Assembly: GCA_021804785.1 (NCBI GenBank)
Contig: JAJZGY010000001.1
Span: forward strand, 124,001 to 188,000
Direction: 5' to 3'
From: Pseudomonadota bacterium
Lineage (GTDB): Bacteria > Pseudomonadota > Alphaproteobacteria > Micropepsales > Micropepsaceae
Length of the DNA stretch: 64,000 bases
Shown one piece after another: positions 28,660 through 37,164 of this stretch (position 1 is its first letter; every line of letters starts with the position of its first letter). Below the pieces are notes generated by a model. It ran no database searches. It was not told the DNA's origin and saw nothing but the letters and a program-made list of their open reading frames with translations. Made by a program: the position numbers and the translations under genes.

Positions 28660-29613
28660 ATGACACTAAAGATCTTCGCAGCTCTGGTTGCCAGCGCCGC
28701 TCTCTTGGGCGTCCCAGCCCTGTCGGCACCGCGCCATGACAACGCGCCACCTCCCTCCAACACTGTGCAGCAGAGGCCTCCTCCTCCCGCCAGCCCACCG
28801 CCGCACCCCTTTGGTGCCGCAGCAGCCCGGAGGGCACAGGTTCTTGGGCAGCAGGACTTCGCTCGCCCGCCTGGTCCCTATCACCCTCCCGCGCCCACGC
28901 CAGCACAAATGGGCTACCGCCGAGGCCTTGGAGATGTGCCCGCGGCGAGCAGACGGCTTGGCCCTTTACCTCAGAGCCCTGCACGCTTGAGATCGCCCGG
29001 GCATTCCCCCTACTGGGTTCATGCTGGCTCCACCGGTCCTACCTCGGGTGGGCGTGCTGCCCAAGGCGGGCCACGGAATTCTGGCGCCCGCCGCCCTGCT
29101 CCGGTCACCCTGAGCCCGAGTCGCGGGCAAGCAGTTGGAAGTCACTCTCGGCAAGCGCCAGGTCAAGATGCAAATCAGTGGAGACAGCAGCACCACTTTG
29201 TTGAGCACAACCCTCCTGGAGGAACCGCACTATCGCAATCGGGGTATGGGCGACCTGGTCAGAATCCAGGTTATGATCATGGACGTACTCAACGTTACCC
29301 AGAAAGGCCTTTCAATCACCGGGATGCGCATCATTTCTGGGAGCGTGCCTGGGAACATGATTACCACGCAAACAGGCGTTATCGCTGGCAACCATATATC
29401 CGGCCTCATGGCTGGTATGCACAGCAGTGGCGCTTCGGCATGTACCTCCCCTACCAGTTCTGGACGCACAATTACTGGATCAGCAATTATTGGAGCTTCG
29501 GATTGCCTCAACCACCTTACGGCTACATCTGGGTGCGTGAAGGAAATAGCGCCCTGCTGATAAACGAGCAGGACGGCTATATTTTGCAGGTGATCTACAA
29601 CATCTTCTATTGA
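28660..29613 (+). CDS. RcnB-like exported protein with long Pro/Gly/His-rich region
   Basis: A 317-residue protein with a signal peptide (about 1-23), a low-complexity middle rich in Pro, Gly, His and Gln, and a C-terminal RcnB-type domain (about 245-317) that ends with VREGNSALLINEQDGYIL and VIYNIFY. RcnB was described in E. coli as a periplasmic protein affecting nickel/cobalt export; alphaproteobacterial relatives mostly lack study. The His-rich middle (DAHHFWERAWEHDYHANRR) could bind metal. It is about 130 bases from the divergent kdsA. The start has GGAG upstream within a palindrome. Confidence 0.85.
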   Translation: MTLKIFAALVASAALLGVPALSAPRHDNAPPPSNTVQQRPPPPASPPPHPFGAAAARRAQVLGQQDFARPPGPYHPPAPTPAQMGYRRGLGDVPAASRRLGPLPQSPARLRSPGHSPYWVHAGSTGPTSGGRAAQGGPRNSGARRPAPVTLSPSRGQAVGSHSRQAPGQDANQWRQQHHFVEHNPPGGTALSQSGYGRPGQNPGYDHGRTQRYPERPFNHRDAHHFWERAWEHDYHANRRYRWQPYIRPHGWYAQQWRFGMYLPYQFWTHNYWISNYWSFGLPQPPYGYIWVREGNSALLINEQDGYILQVIYNIFY

Positions 29614-29630
29614 TCGCCAGAGGGACTGCG

Positions 29631-29661
29631 GGCCCGGACTCACATCATGTGGTGCCGGGCC
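29631..29661. terminator. GC-rich stem-loop between convergent genes
   Basis: GGCCCGG (29631-29637) pairs with CCGGGCC (29655-29661), with an inner CAC/GTG pair. It lies between the end of the RcnB-like gene and the end of the ELM1 gene, where a shared terminator is expected. No T-run follows on either strand, so termination would be Rho-assisted or the hairpin only protects the RNA ends. Confidence 0.4.
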
Positions 29662-29666
29662 TACGC

Positions 29667-30638
29667 CTAAAGCGAGACGCCGCGAACGCTGTGATAGACT
29701 TCTCTTACTCGTTGGACTGCTCGCTGCATGTCAGCCTCAATGCCTGGTACTGGCGCAGGCAATGGACCTGGAAACACAGACGTCACCCCCCTGGCTCGAA
29801 GGGTCCCGTGAAATAAGGCGAACTTTGCGGAGCCTCCCGGCAATAGGAAAACCTGTACGGGTTTGCCGCTTGCCACTGCCTCCGAAACCATATTCACGCT
29901 GTCGGAGCTGACCACGATCCAGTCCGCTACAGCCAACATGCCGAAATAGGGGTTGTCACCGCTCCCATCCCAGATGAATGCTGGAAGGCCTGCAAGGCTA
30001 CGTTTTAAGATTGCTAGCTGGGCCTCTCCAGTCCGCCGCGATGGCGTCACAAGAACACTACCGTGGGTTTCACGCAGTACGCTGACGAGACCTTTTGCCA
30101 GATCCCACATTTCACGCTCGGAAAAGCGGAACGCACTGTTGGCCCCTCCAAGCAGAACGCTAATGTAAGGCCGCGGCAGGGGCCCAATCCGGCGAAGAAA
30201 TTCCGGCACGGCCTGCTTCAGCTTCTGTGGTGTGACACGATGCAATGCTCCCAGTGTTGTCAAAACATTTCTACCCTGCAATCGATCATGAGCAGGAGTG
30301 ATCACCAAATCGAAATGGTCCGGGGAAATCACCGGGTTTTGGATTTGCACAGTGACAGTCGGTTGCCCACTGCGCCTGCTCTGCCGTCGAACAAAGAGTG
30401 AAGCCTGAACTGATTTACGTCCAGTCGCAATCAGAAGATCCGGCCAAGGCGATTGAAGAGAAGCAGAATGGCCGTAACTGAAATTTGGAGGCACGCGTAT
30501 ATAGGGCGAGACCATCATCCATGGCCAACGTAGTGCCACGCGCTTTATAATGGGTGTAACTCCCAATGCCTCAGCAAGTCCCAGACACTGGCTTTCCATC
30601 CCGGGCTTGCCATCAGTGACAATCCAGCAGTCTACCAT
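29667..30638 (-). CDS. ELM1/GT-B-like family protein
   Basis: A 323-residue cytosolic protein of the ELM1 family, named for a plant mitochondrial fission protein; bacterial members have a GT-B-like nucleotide-sugar fold but unknown activity. Typical segments are WIVTDGKPGMESQCLGLAEALG at the start (Gly-Lys-Pro-Gly), VTPAHDRL, LLGGANSAFRF and VVSSDSVNMVSEAVASGKPV near the end, the last like a glycosyltransferase donor site. Its ATG shares one base with the stop of the 634-aa gene, so it is translationally coupled. A role in envelope glycan or lipid assembly is inferred from context. Confidence 0.85.
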   Translation of the reverse strand: MVDCWIVTDGKPGMESQCLGLAEALGVTPIIKRVALRWPWMMVSPYIRVPPNFSYGHSASLQSPWPDLLIATGRKSVQASLFVRRQSRRSGQPTVTVQIQNPVISPDHFDLVITPAHDRLQGRNVLTTLGALHRVTPQKLKQAVPEFLRRIGPLPRPYISVLLGGANSAFRFSEREMWDLAKGLVSVLRETHGSVLVTPSRRTGEAQLAILKRSLAGLPAFIWDGSGDNPYFGMLAVADWIVVSSDSVNMVSEAVASGKPVQVFLLPGGSAKFALFHGTLRARGVTSVFPGPLPAPVPGIEADMQRAVQRVREVYHSVRGVSL

Positions 30639-32542
30639 CAGAAACCGAACATATGATCAAAGCCAAAGCTGCCATCGGGCGAAAATGCCCCCTGGTAGCC
30701 AAACAGCCGGCACGTTTCATCGCGAATGATCACATACGAATTAGCGCCCGCAGAGACCAAGTTCTCAGACGAAAACTGCTCTTCAACACTCCACCACAAT
30801 GAACCCGACGCCGGAATGGTAATTGTGGCACGGCCAACCTCCCGGCCGGCTCCACTCACCAATATAAGGTCAGTTGTGGACTTTTCCCGCCACTGCTTCG
30901 AAATCGGATAGATAAGATGGCACCAGGTTTTCAGCGGCGCAGGTGCTATACGAAGAAATAGCCTAGTACTAAGCCCAGGCGGTGGGCCAGAATAGGACTG
31001 TGGCTCCGATTTAAACGTCAATGCCGAATTGAAGATGTGAGCACCAAAGCTGGTCTCAGCAGCGTAACCGCTGCGCCTATTTCGATATCTAAAGAGCGCG
31101 TGTAGCCAACCATCAACTTCTCTGCCGACGCTAAAATCGTAGACCAATTCCACATGACCGGCGCTCTCGCCAAGATCCAAGGCAAGTTCGGACAAATCCA
31201 CAGCCACGGATTGCGACCGCCTCAAATTGCCGAAATTATGTCTCGCAACGAGACGCCCATCCGCCGCGAAAAGCAGCGCTTTAACAGGTAAATGTTTCTG
31301 ACTGGTGGCCATCGGTGTTGGCAAAGCCACGGAGGAATAATCTGCAACCGGAAGAATCGGCGCAGGCAAAAGAAAGCCTTTTCCAAAATTCTCGCCCAAT
31401 CGGCATATTTCTGGATCCGGCGCAAGATCACTGCGTTCAACGTTGGGATGAGAAATGCGCCAGTGACCGCTTGTCGAGAGAATTTCATACCGCGGACGTA
31501 CCAGATGCTTGCCCGCAAAAATCTCGATCTGTTGCGGCCAAACTGCTTCCGGCAGCAGTTTGGAAACGCTAAGTCGATAAGTTGCATATGGTGCTATGGC
31601 ATCCATAAGCGGAACCCTTTCCCCACCACCCATCAAGCCAATGGATATTTCACCTGGAGGAATTGGGATTGGATGACAATTCTGCACCCAAAATATCACA
31701 TCTTCATGGTCGTTGGGAGCTGGCAAGCCCGCATAGAAATCAGCTGGCCACGAATTTGCATCGTGAGTCTGAGAAACTAGAGCAAAGCCGTCAGTATAGG
31801 TGTCCAGGGCATATTTAACGACATCATGTCCTGCTGCACCAATAACATGAATGAACAACTGACCACAAAAATCGGACAAGCCAAATCGTGCACGTACCTC
31901 GGCACTATCTATAATCACTGCCCCCTCTGGCTCCGCGCAGGACATCATCCACGTCGCCAGAATTGAGCCGTCATCAGCGAAAAGCCGGCACCAAATGCTT
32001 ACATTTGATGCACCATAGCGTGTCCAGTAATTGGCTGTTACCAGTCGAGTATGATGACCGTCTTCATCACGGAAAAATACAAAATTGGTGGCAAAGTTGA
32101 GTGTCGTAAGATAGCGATTTCGGTCACTGAGAATTTCCTCTGGAAGACGCAACGCAGCAAAGCTGATTACCTGCATTCCATCTGGCATCAGATGAGCTAC
32201 CTGTCGCTTGGTTCGAAATTCATCGAAGCTCGCGATGAACAATGTCCGGGCATTTGTATCAGGCAGCTGAGTTACCGGCTGAGCTGACATGCCACCAAGG
32301 CTACCTGTCAAATGCTCGATATTCTGAACATAATAGCCCGAAACCTCGCATCCATTTAGCGGGTAGAATTCCGAGAAAGCGGAGGCAACTCCATCCGGAT
32401 CATAAATCGCCACGGGGCCGGCATGGGTTAGGTGATCTAAGAGCACTTTTGCTTTTTCGCCAGCGAGAGGATGACTTAGCGCCTTATATAGTGACGAGCC
32501 TCCTCTCCCATTCATGAATGTCTCTATTTGCAACGGCATCAC
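30638..32542 (-). CDS. Unrecognised 634-residue protein
   Basis: I do not recognise this family. The protein is soluble, with no signal peptide or membrane span. The N-terminal 180 residues look like a Rossmann-type unit: VAIYDPDGVASAF, then FIASFDEFRTKRQVAHLMPDG, suggesting a nucleotide or sugar-nucleotide binding fold. The rest, about 190-634, is mainly beta, with repeated Phe/Arg/Trp-rich strands, resembling tandem jelly-roll domains. It overlaps the upstream 2OG-Fe(II) oxygenase gene by four bases (ATGA) and shares one base with the downstream ELM1 gene. Tight coupling implies joint function. It may be a modification-scaffold or a carbohydrate-binding protein; this is only inference. Confidence 0.75.
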   Translation of the reverse strand: MMPLQIETFMNGRGGSSLYKALSHPLAGEKAKVLLDHLTHAGPVAIYDPDGVASAFSEFYPLNGCEVSGYYVQNIEHLTGSLGGMSAQPVTQLPDTNARTLFIASFDEFRTKRQVAHLMPDGMQVISFAALRLPEEILSDRNRYLTTLNFATNFVFFRDEDGHHTRLVTANYWTRYGASNVSIWCRLFADDGSILATWMMSCAEPEGAVIIDSAEVRARFGLSDFCGQLFIHVIGAAGHDVVKYALDTYTDGFALVSQTHDANSWPADFYAGLPAPNDHEDVIFWVQNCHPIPIPPGEISIGLMGGGERVPLMDAIAPYATYRLSVSKLLPEAVWPQQIEIFAGKHLVRPRYEILSTSGHWRISHPNVERSDLAPDPEICRLGENFGKGFLLPAPILPVADYSSVALPTPMATSQKHLPVKALLFAADGRLVARHNFGNLRRSQSVAVDLSELALDLGESAGHVELVYDFSVGREVDGWLHALFRYRNRRSGYAAETSFGAHIFNSALTFKSEPQSYSGPPPGLSTRLFLRIAPAPLKTWCHLIYPISKQWREKSTTDLILVSGAGREVGRATITIPASGSLWWSVEEQFSSENLVSAGANSYVIIRDETCRLFGYQGAFSPDGSFGFDHMFGF

Positions 32543-33183
32543 AGAGCCTCCGATGCAAAGAGGCGTTTCATAAATGCACTAAAGCGGTGGCGTGCGCGTT
32601 CGCGTCGAACCACAGCTTCGCTCCTCACCCAATTGACCTGAATGACGCGTCGTGGACCTTCAAATGGCTCGAACCCATGCCATGCCCTAGGCCCATTCTT
32701 GAATGCCAACAAGGTGCCGCGATCCGGCGGTACTTCGGATGCATAGTCGTCCAGGCTAGTAGGACTGCGTAGGAGCCGAAGACGCCCGTGACCGCTTTCC
32801 CAACTTTGGTTCATATAAAGCAGAAGCGTGACCAGCTTGAATTTGCTGTCAGTATGAATCTCGCCGTCCGCCGAACGGCTGACGCCACGGACGGTGACCG
32901 TGACTGGTCTATTCGTGAGATCAATATCCAACTTCTCGCAAACCAGACTCCGCATCTTGGAACCGGTCAAGGCGTCAATCAGCGCGGCAAAGCGTGGCCC
33001 GTACGACAGAGACGGCAATGGAAAACTTCCCGGATGTGAAATCCGTGGATAATCGGCCTCTATACCTTCCTGTGCGCCCTCGACTATGAAGCCTGGTACG
33101 ATCAGGTGACGAAATGGGGCGTCGCTTGGCACGGTACGTGCTAGCGCTACAAAATCAACGGGATCAAGGGTGGTGGGAACCAT
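32539..33183 (-). CDS. 2OG-Fe(II) oxygenase family protein
   Basis: A 214-residue protein with the double-stranded beta-helix pattern of 2-oxoglutarate/Fe(II) dioxygenases. The iron triad is H110-x-D112 (EIHTDSKFKLVTLLLYMN) and H169 (AWHGF), with an arginine for 2-oxoglutarate shortly after (GPRRVIQVNWV). It is a clear paralogue of the enzyme at 50390: both share SYG-type PNLNYGP-like, GRLR-LLRS and the tail RxRxRHxxSAF. The ATG at 33183 is chosen; a GTG at 33243 is in frame but has no ribosome site. The substrate may be a surface glycan, lipid or peptide of the neighbouring genes. Confidence 0.85.
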   Translation of the reverse strand: MVPTTLDPVDFVALARTVPSDAPFRHLIVPGFIVEGAQEGIEADYPRISHPGSFPLPSLSYGPRFAALIDALTGSKMRSLVCEKLDIDLTNRPVTVTVRGVSRSADGEIHTDSKFKLVTLLLYMNQSWESGHGRLRLLRSPTSLDDYASEVPPDRGTLLAFKNGPRAWHGFEPFEGPRRVIQVNWVRSEAVVRRERARHRFSAFMKRLFASEAL

Positions 33184-33338
33184 TGGACTCACTTGAATAT
33201 CATTATCTTTGGCACGGGCTGGCTGGGGCCGCGCTGGCTCCACAAACCCGCACCCCGGCTATATCCGCAGGCAGGCCTATCCGGCAACTGCGGCGGCTTT
33301 GGGGCCTTCGAGCCACCCCTTGACCAGGGGAGATACCG

Positions 33339-35567
33339 TCAGCGCACTAAAGTCGAACCTCCAGGCACCCTAAAAGGCCCAGCAGACAGCGGCAAGGAGC
33401 GGAAGCGCTGACCGGTTGCAGCAAATACCGCATTTGTAAGCGCCGGCGCGAGTGGCGGCACCCCGGGCTCCCCTCCGCCTCCATATGCCGCGTCACTGTC
33501 CAGCAGTACAACGTCAATACGTGGGCACTCCTTAAGGCGAACCATTTTATAGTCTGGAAAATTAGATTGCACGACACTGCCACGCTCGATTGTGATCATG
33601 CCGTACAACGCCGCGCTAAGGCCAAATACGATGGCTCCCTCTAACTGGGCTCTAAGACCATTTGGATTGACGGTCGTGCCAGCGTCGGCAACTGCAGTGA
33701 TACGATGAACCTGCAGCGAGCCGTGCGAGTCGACTGATATGTCAGCGACCTCGCCAACGATCGTACCGAAGCTCTCAAACAGAGCTACACCAAGATGATG
33801 ACCTGCTAGTGGAGTTCTCCACCCCGCCTCCAGGGCAAGCCGTTTAAGTACGGCTGTGTGTCGTGGCTTATGTTCCAGAAGAGATAGACGAAACTGTAGC
33901 GGATCAACTTTAGACTGAAACGCGAGTTCATCAACGAAACTCTCTATAAAAAAGCCATGCCATGAAGACTCCACGCTACGCCACGCACCAACGGGTACGG
34001 GCGTATTCACCTTTACGGACTTATAAAGCTGATTGGGAACAGCATAAGGGATATGGGCTTCCGGATTCGAACCATCCTCGGTCGTATATTGATTAATCCA
34101 CGCCACTGGGCGATTTGCATCATCAAACGCCGCTTGAAACCGCGAGAGCACATTCGGCCGATAATAATCATGGCGCATGTCCTGCTCGCGGGTGAAGATC
34201 AATTTGATCGGTATACCTGGAATAGCCATTGCGGTCTTAACCGCATAGTCAAGATAATTGAAAGCACCAGGTAGGCGGCGGCCAAACCCTCCACCCAACT
34301 TCGTGACGTGAAACTGTACTTGATCCAGTGATAGCTTGGCGATCTTGGCGCAAAACGCCCGTGCGCCTAGGCCATCCTGCACTCCTGACCACACCTCGAG
34401 TTTATCGTCGTGATAAACTGCTGTGGCATTCATAGGCTCCATAGTAGCGTGGGCCAGGTAGGGTACCTCATAGACTGCTTCAAAGATACGCCCCTCCAGC
34501 GCACGCTCACCCCGGCCCTTCGAAAGATCTTCGACAAGTGGACCGAGATCAAGAGCCGATCTGCGCTTTTCATAGATCGCTGCCGTGTTGATGCTGGCAT
34601 TCCCATTGTCCTGCCATACCGGTGCAAGTTCTGCGAGTGCATTGGTCGCCCGCCAAAACTTATCAGCCACCACAACGACTGCATCCTCAAGCGTAATGAC
34701 CTTACGAACGCCCCTGCGGCCGCTTATCACGCCCGTATCAACGGATTTAAGCTTACCACCAAATACGGGACAAATTGCGATAGATGCGTAGCACATATTG
34801 GGTACGACGACATCGATTCCGTATACAGCGGTACCGTTTGTCTTATCTGGGATATCGGCGCGCGGCAAAGATTTTCCTATCAGCGTATAGGAACGTCGGG
34901 ATTTGAGAGGAGGATCCAGGGGTGGATCAAAGCGCGCCGCCTCCCCCACTAACTCGCCATAACTAAAGCTGCGCCGCGTGGCATCGTGATACACACGGCT
35001 CATCCGCGTCGAGCATGAATCGGGTTCTACGTCCCAGCGCTCGGCGGCCGCGCGAACAAGCATAGTGCGAGCCGCGGCCCCTGCCACACGCATACCATAA
35101 ACACCGGTAAAGCGGACAGCCGAAGATCCACCGGTGACCTGCAAATTCATGTGCTCGGCTATTAATCCAAATCCGCGTAGTGCCAACTCTCGCAAAAATG
35201 GCGGCATCGACTGTGGGTCGATTCCCTCGCGTGATAGACCAAATCCCTCAGCTAGGGCAGCATTGGCAAACTCAGGGTCAGCAGGTGCCTGTTCGCTCCG
35301 CACCTTGTTCCAGTCCGCATCCAATTCCTCCGCCGCCATTTGCGGCAATGCCGTGAAGATTCCTGTACCCATATCTTGGTGCGGGACAACAACGGTGATC
35401 GTGTCATCCTGCGCTATTTTGATCCAATTGCTTAAAAAGCGCTCCTGCGGCCCGGCCGCGAGGTGATCAAATCGGGCCAAACGGTCACTGGGCCAAAGTG
35501 CGTAGCCCACTATAAGAGCGCCGCTCGTTGCCAATCCGCCAAAAAGCACAAATCTCCGCGTTCTCAT
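33339..35567 (-). CDS. Molybdenum hydroxylase large subunit, isoquinoline 1-oxidoreductase beta type (Tat-exported)
   Basis: A 742-residue molybdopterin-binding subunit of the IorB/aldehyde oxidase type. The N-terminus has twin arginines in TRRFVLFGG followed by a hydrophobic stretch, a Tat signal that may stay as an anchor. QDMGTGIFTALPQMAAEELD is the typical first domain. KLGGGFGRR lies in the cofactor domain and GGGGEPGVPPLAPA near the end carries the catalytic glutamate. It forms a complex with the 2Fe-2S subunit encoded 11 bases upstream, which would ride along through the Tat system. Electrons probably go to a membrane cytochrome. Substrate is likely an aldehyde or N-heteroaromatic. Confidence 0.93.
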   Translation of the reverse strand: MRTRRFVLFGGLATSGALIVGYALWPSDRLARFDHLAAGPQERFLSNWIKIAQDDTITVVVPHQDMGTGIFTALPQMAAEELDADWNKVRSEQAPADPEFANAALAEGFGLSREGIDPQSMPPFLRELALRGFGLIAEHMNLQVTGGSSAVRFTGVYGMRVAGAAARTMLVRAAAERWDVEPDSCSTRMSRVYHDATRRSFSYGELVGEAARFDPPLDPPLKSRRSYTLIGKSLPRADIPDKTNGTAVYGIDVVVPNMCYASIAICPVFGGKLKSVDTGVISGRRGVRKVITLEDAVVVVADKFWRATNALAELAPVWQDNGNASINTAAIYEKRRSALDLGPLVEDLSKGRGERALEGRIFEAVYEVPYLAHATMEPMNATAVYHDDKLEVWSGVQDGLGARAFCAKIAKLSLDQVQFHVTKLGGGFGRRLPGAFNYLDYAVKTAMAIPGIPIKLIFTREQDMRHDYYRPNVLSRFQAAFDDANRPVAWINQYTTEDGSNPEAHIPYAVPNQLYKSVKVNTPVPVGAWRSVESSWHGFFIESFVDELAFQSKVDPLQFRLSLLEHKPRHTAVLKRLALEAGWRTPLAGHHLGVALFESFGTIVGEVADISVDSHGSLQVHRITAVADAGTTVNPNGLRAQLEGAIVFGLSAALYGMITIERGSVVQSNFPDYKMVRLKECPRIDVVLLDSDAAYGGGGEPGVPPLAPALTNAVFAATGQRFRSLPLSAGPFRVPGGSTLVR

Positions 35568-35578
35568 GATCGCGCACC

Positions 35579-36034
35579 TTAGCCTTCCGCCGACGCAACA
35601 AGTTCAGCTACCGCAGCTCGAATACGCTCATATGTGCCACAGCGGCAAATATTGCTAACTGTCGCATCGAGCTCATCCTGGCTCGGCTTCGGGTTTACCT
35701 TGAGAAGCGCGCTGACAGCCATAATCATGCCCGATTGGCAATAGCCGCATTGTGGGACTTGATTCGCCACCCAAGCCTTTTGGATTGCTGTGGGCCCACC
35801 ATCTGTCAATCCTTCAATGGTGGTAATTTCCTTACCTGCCACAGCGGACAACGGGGTCACGCATGACCGGATAGCCACCCCATCCACATGCACTGTACAG
35901 GCACCGCAAGATGCAATCCCACATCCAAATTTCGTACCCTTCAGTCCAATCTCATCACGAATAACCCACAAAAGCGGCGCCTCAGGCTCCAAATCAAGTT
36001 GATGCACCAAGCCATTTATCTTTAACTCAACCAC
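35579..36034 (-). CDS. (2Fe-2S)-binding small subunit, isoquinoline 1-oxidoreductase alpha type
   Basis: A 151-residue two-cluster ferredoxin-like subunit. The plant-type cluster cysteines are in CGIASCGACTVHVDG and SCVTPL; the second cluster is in QCGYCQSGMIM and NICRCGTYERI. The GTG at 36034 is chosen because GGAGG lies five bases upstream and the length then equals the usual 150 or so; the frame stays open to 36070 without family likeness. It moves electrons from the molybdenum site of the partner subunit encoded next. It has no signal of its own. Confidence 0.95.
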   Translation of the reverse strand: MVELKINGLVHQLDLEPEAPLLWVIRDEIGLKGTKFGCGIASCGACTVHVDGVAIRSCVTPLSAVAGKEITTIEGLTDGGPTAIQKAWVANQVPQCGYCQSGMIMAVSALLKVNPKPSQDELDATVSNICRCGTYERIRAAVAELVASAEG

Positions 36035-36126
36035 GGTTCCCTCCCCGGGCCAACAGTAAGAAGCTAGCACGTTCCGCCAGACATCGCGATGCCAGAAGCC
36101 GAGTAAGCATCACAGCCGCAGTGGGG

Positions 36127-37164
36127 CTACGAGGGCCTCTGTAGAGGGAGAAAGATTGCTCTTTGCGAGGTATCCGAGTGCGACGCCGGGGCCCGCCGTC
36201 GAGACTTTAAGACACGTCTACCCTCATTAATCTGCCACAACCCCAGCCCCGGAAAACCCAGCACAAACTCCCGGGCTCGCCTTACCAGGGAAAGAGCCAC
36301 TGCCACTGCTGGATCAATACCAAATACCCCGCAAACTAGAACGTACCCACCCTCCTGAACACCGATAGCCGCCGGGACCGCAAATCCGAACGTGCGTAGT
36401 GCCGCCACCAAGCTGTCAATAACAATCGCTTCCGGAACGCTGACCCGCACCCCCATCAGGCGTAATACTATCCACGTCTCAAAAGCGCCCAATATCCAGG
36501 CGCTTAGGTGCATACAGGCTGCTGTGACTATACGACAATCCCGGGAAAATATCTGGTCAAACGCAAGCCGACTCTTTGATCCACTTGCCAAACCCAATGT
36601 CGGCCAGACTTGAGCCAATCGCACGGCGAGCTCTTCAAGCCAGCCTTTAATTCGTCGATGAACCAACCCCAGAAGAACAACAATCATGCCGACGATCAAC
36701 GCTCCCAAAGCGGCAGGTCGCAAAGCACTGGATCGCGGCACCGTAAAAAAGAGAAGCATGACGCCTAATACACTATAAGGCAGCTTGGCCGACAGTTCGA
36801 TCACAAGATCGGCAAGCATTGAGACAGCGACGGGTACCATCCGCATACCGGAAAGCGCCAGCGCTCGCGCCCCAATAACTATTCCGCCGACCTGACTAAA
36901 TGGCAGAACTTCCGCAGCGGACTCTCTGACGTACCGTGCCCAAACAAATTTCCATATACGAGCCCCAGGAATGTCACGCCCAACGCTCCACCACGCTGAG
37001 CCCAGCAGCGCTAGTACCGGCACGTGGACAAGACAAACAATAGAAAAGCCCAACCACCCCAACGCGCGAAGTGCCTGGCCGATTCCACTTGTACCCGTAT
37101 AGTAAATAACTCCGCCGAGTGTCATCAAGCTGACAACAAAAAAGATCGCGGAGAGATGTTTCAT
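36127..37164 (-). CDS. HpnL-like / lysylphosphatidylglycerol synthase-type membrane protein
   Basis: A 345-residue protein with about eight membrane spans of the flippase-like LPG_synthase_TM family. SAAEVLPFSQVGGIVIGARALALSGM and the later AVPAAIGVQEGGYVLVCGVFGIDPAVAVALSLVRR match the HpnL type found in hopanoid gene clusters. The role may be lipid translocation. It overlaps the upstream sulfotransferase gene by four bases (ATGA), so the two are coupled. No hpn synthesis genes are in the window, so a hopanoid link is tentative. Confidence 0.78.
   Translation of the reverse strand: MKHLSAIFFVVSLMTLGGVIYYTGTSGIGQALRALGWLGFSIVCLVHVPVLALLGSAWWSVGRDIPGARIWKFVWARYVRESAAEVLPFSQVGGIVIGARALALSGMRMVPVAVSMLADLVIELSAKLPYSVLGVMLLFFTVPRSSALRPAALGALIVGMIVVLLGLVHRRIKGWLEELAVRLAQVWPTLGLASGSKSRLAFDQIFSRDCRIVTAACMHLSAWILGAFETWIVLRLMGVRVSVPEAIVIDSLVAALRTFGFAVPAAIGVQEGGYVLVCGVFGIDPAVAVALSLVRRAREFVLGFPGLGLWQINEGRRVLKSRRRAPASHSDTSQRAIFLPLQRPS

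Noticed and set aside
28660-29613. Reading the Pro/Gly-rich middle of the RcnB-like gene as a wrong frame
   Set aside because: The frame is continuous from a good signal peptide into a clear RcnB-type C-terminus, so low complexity is real.
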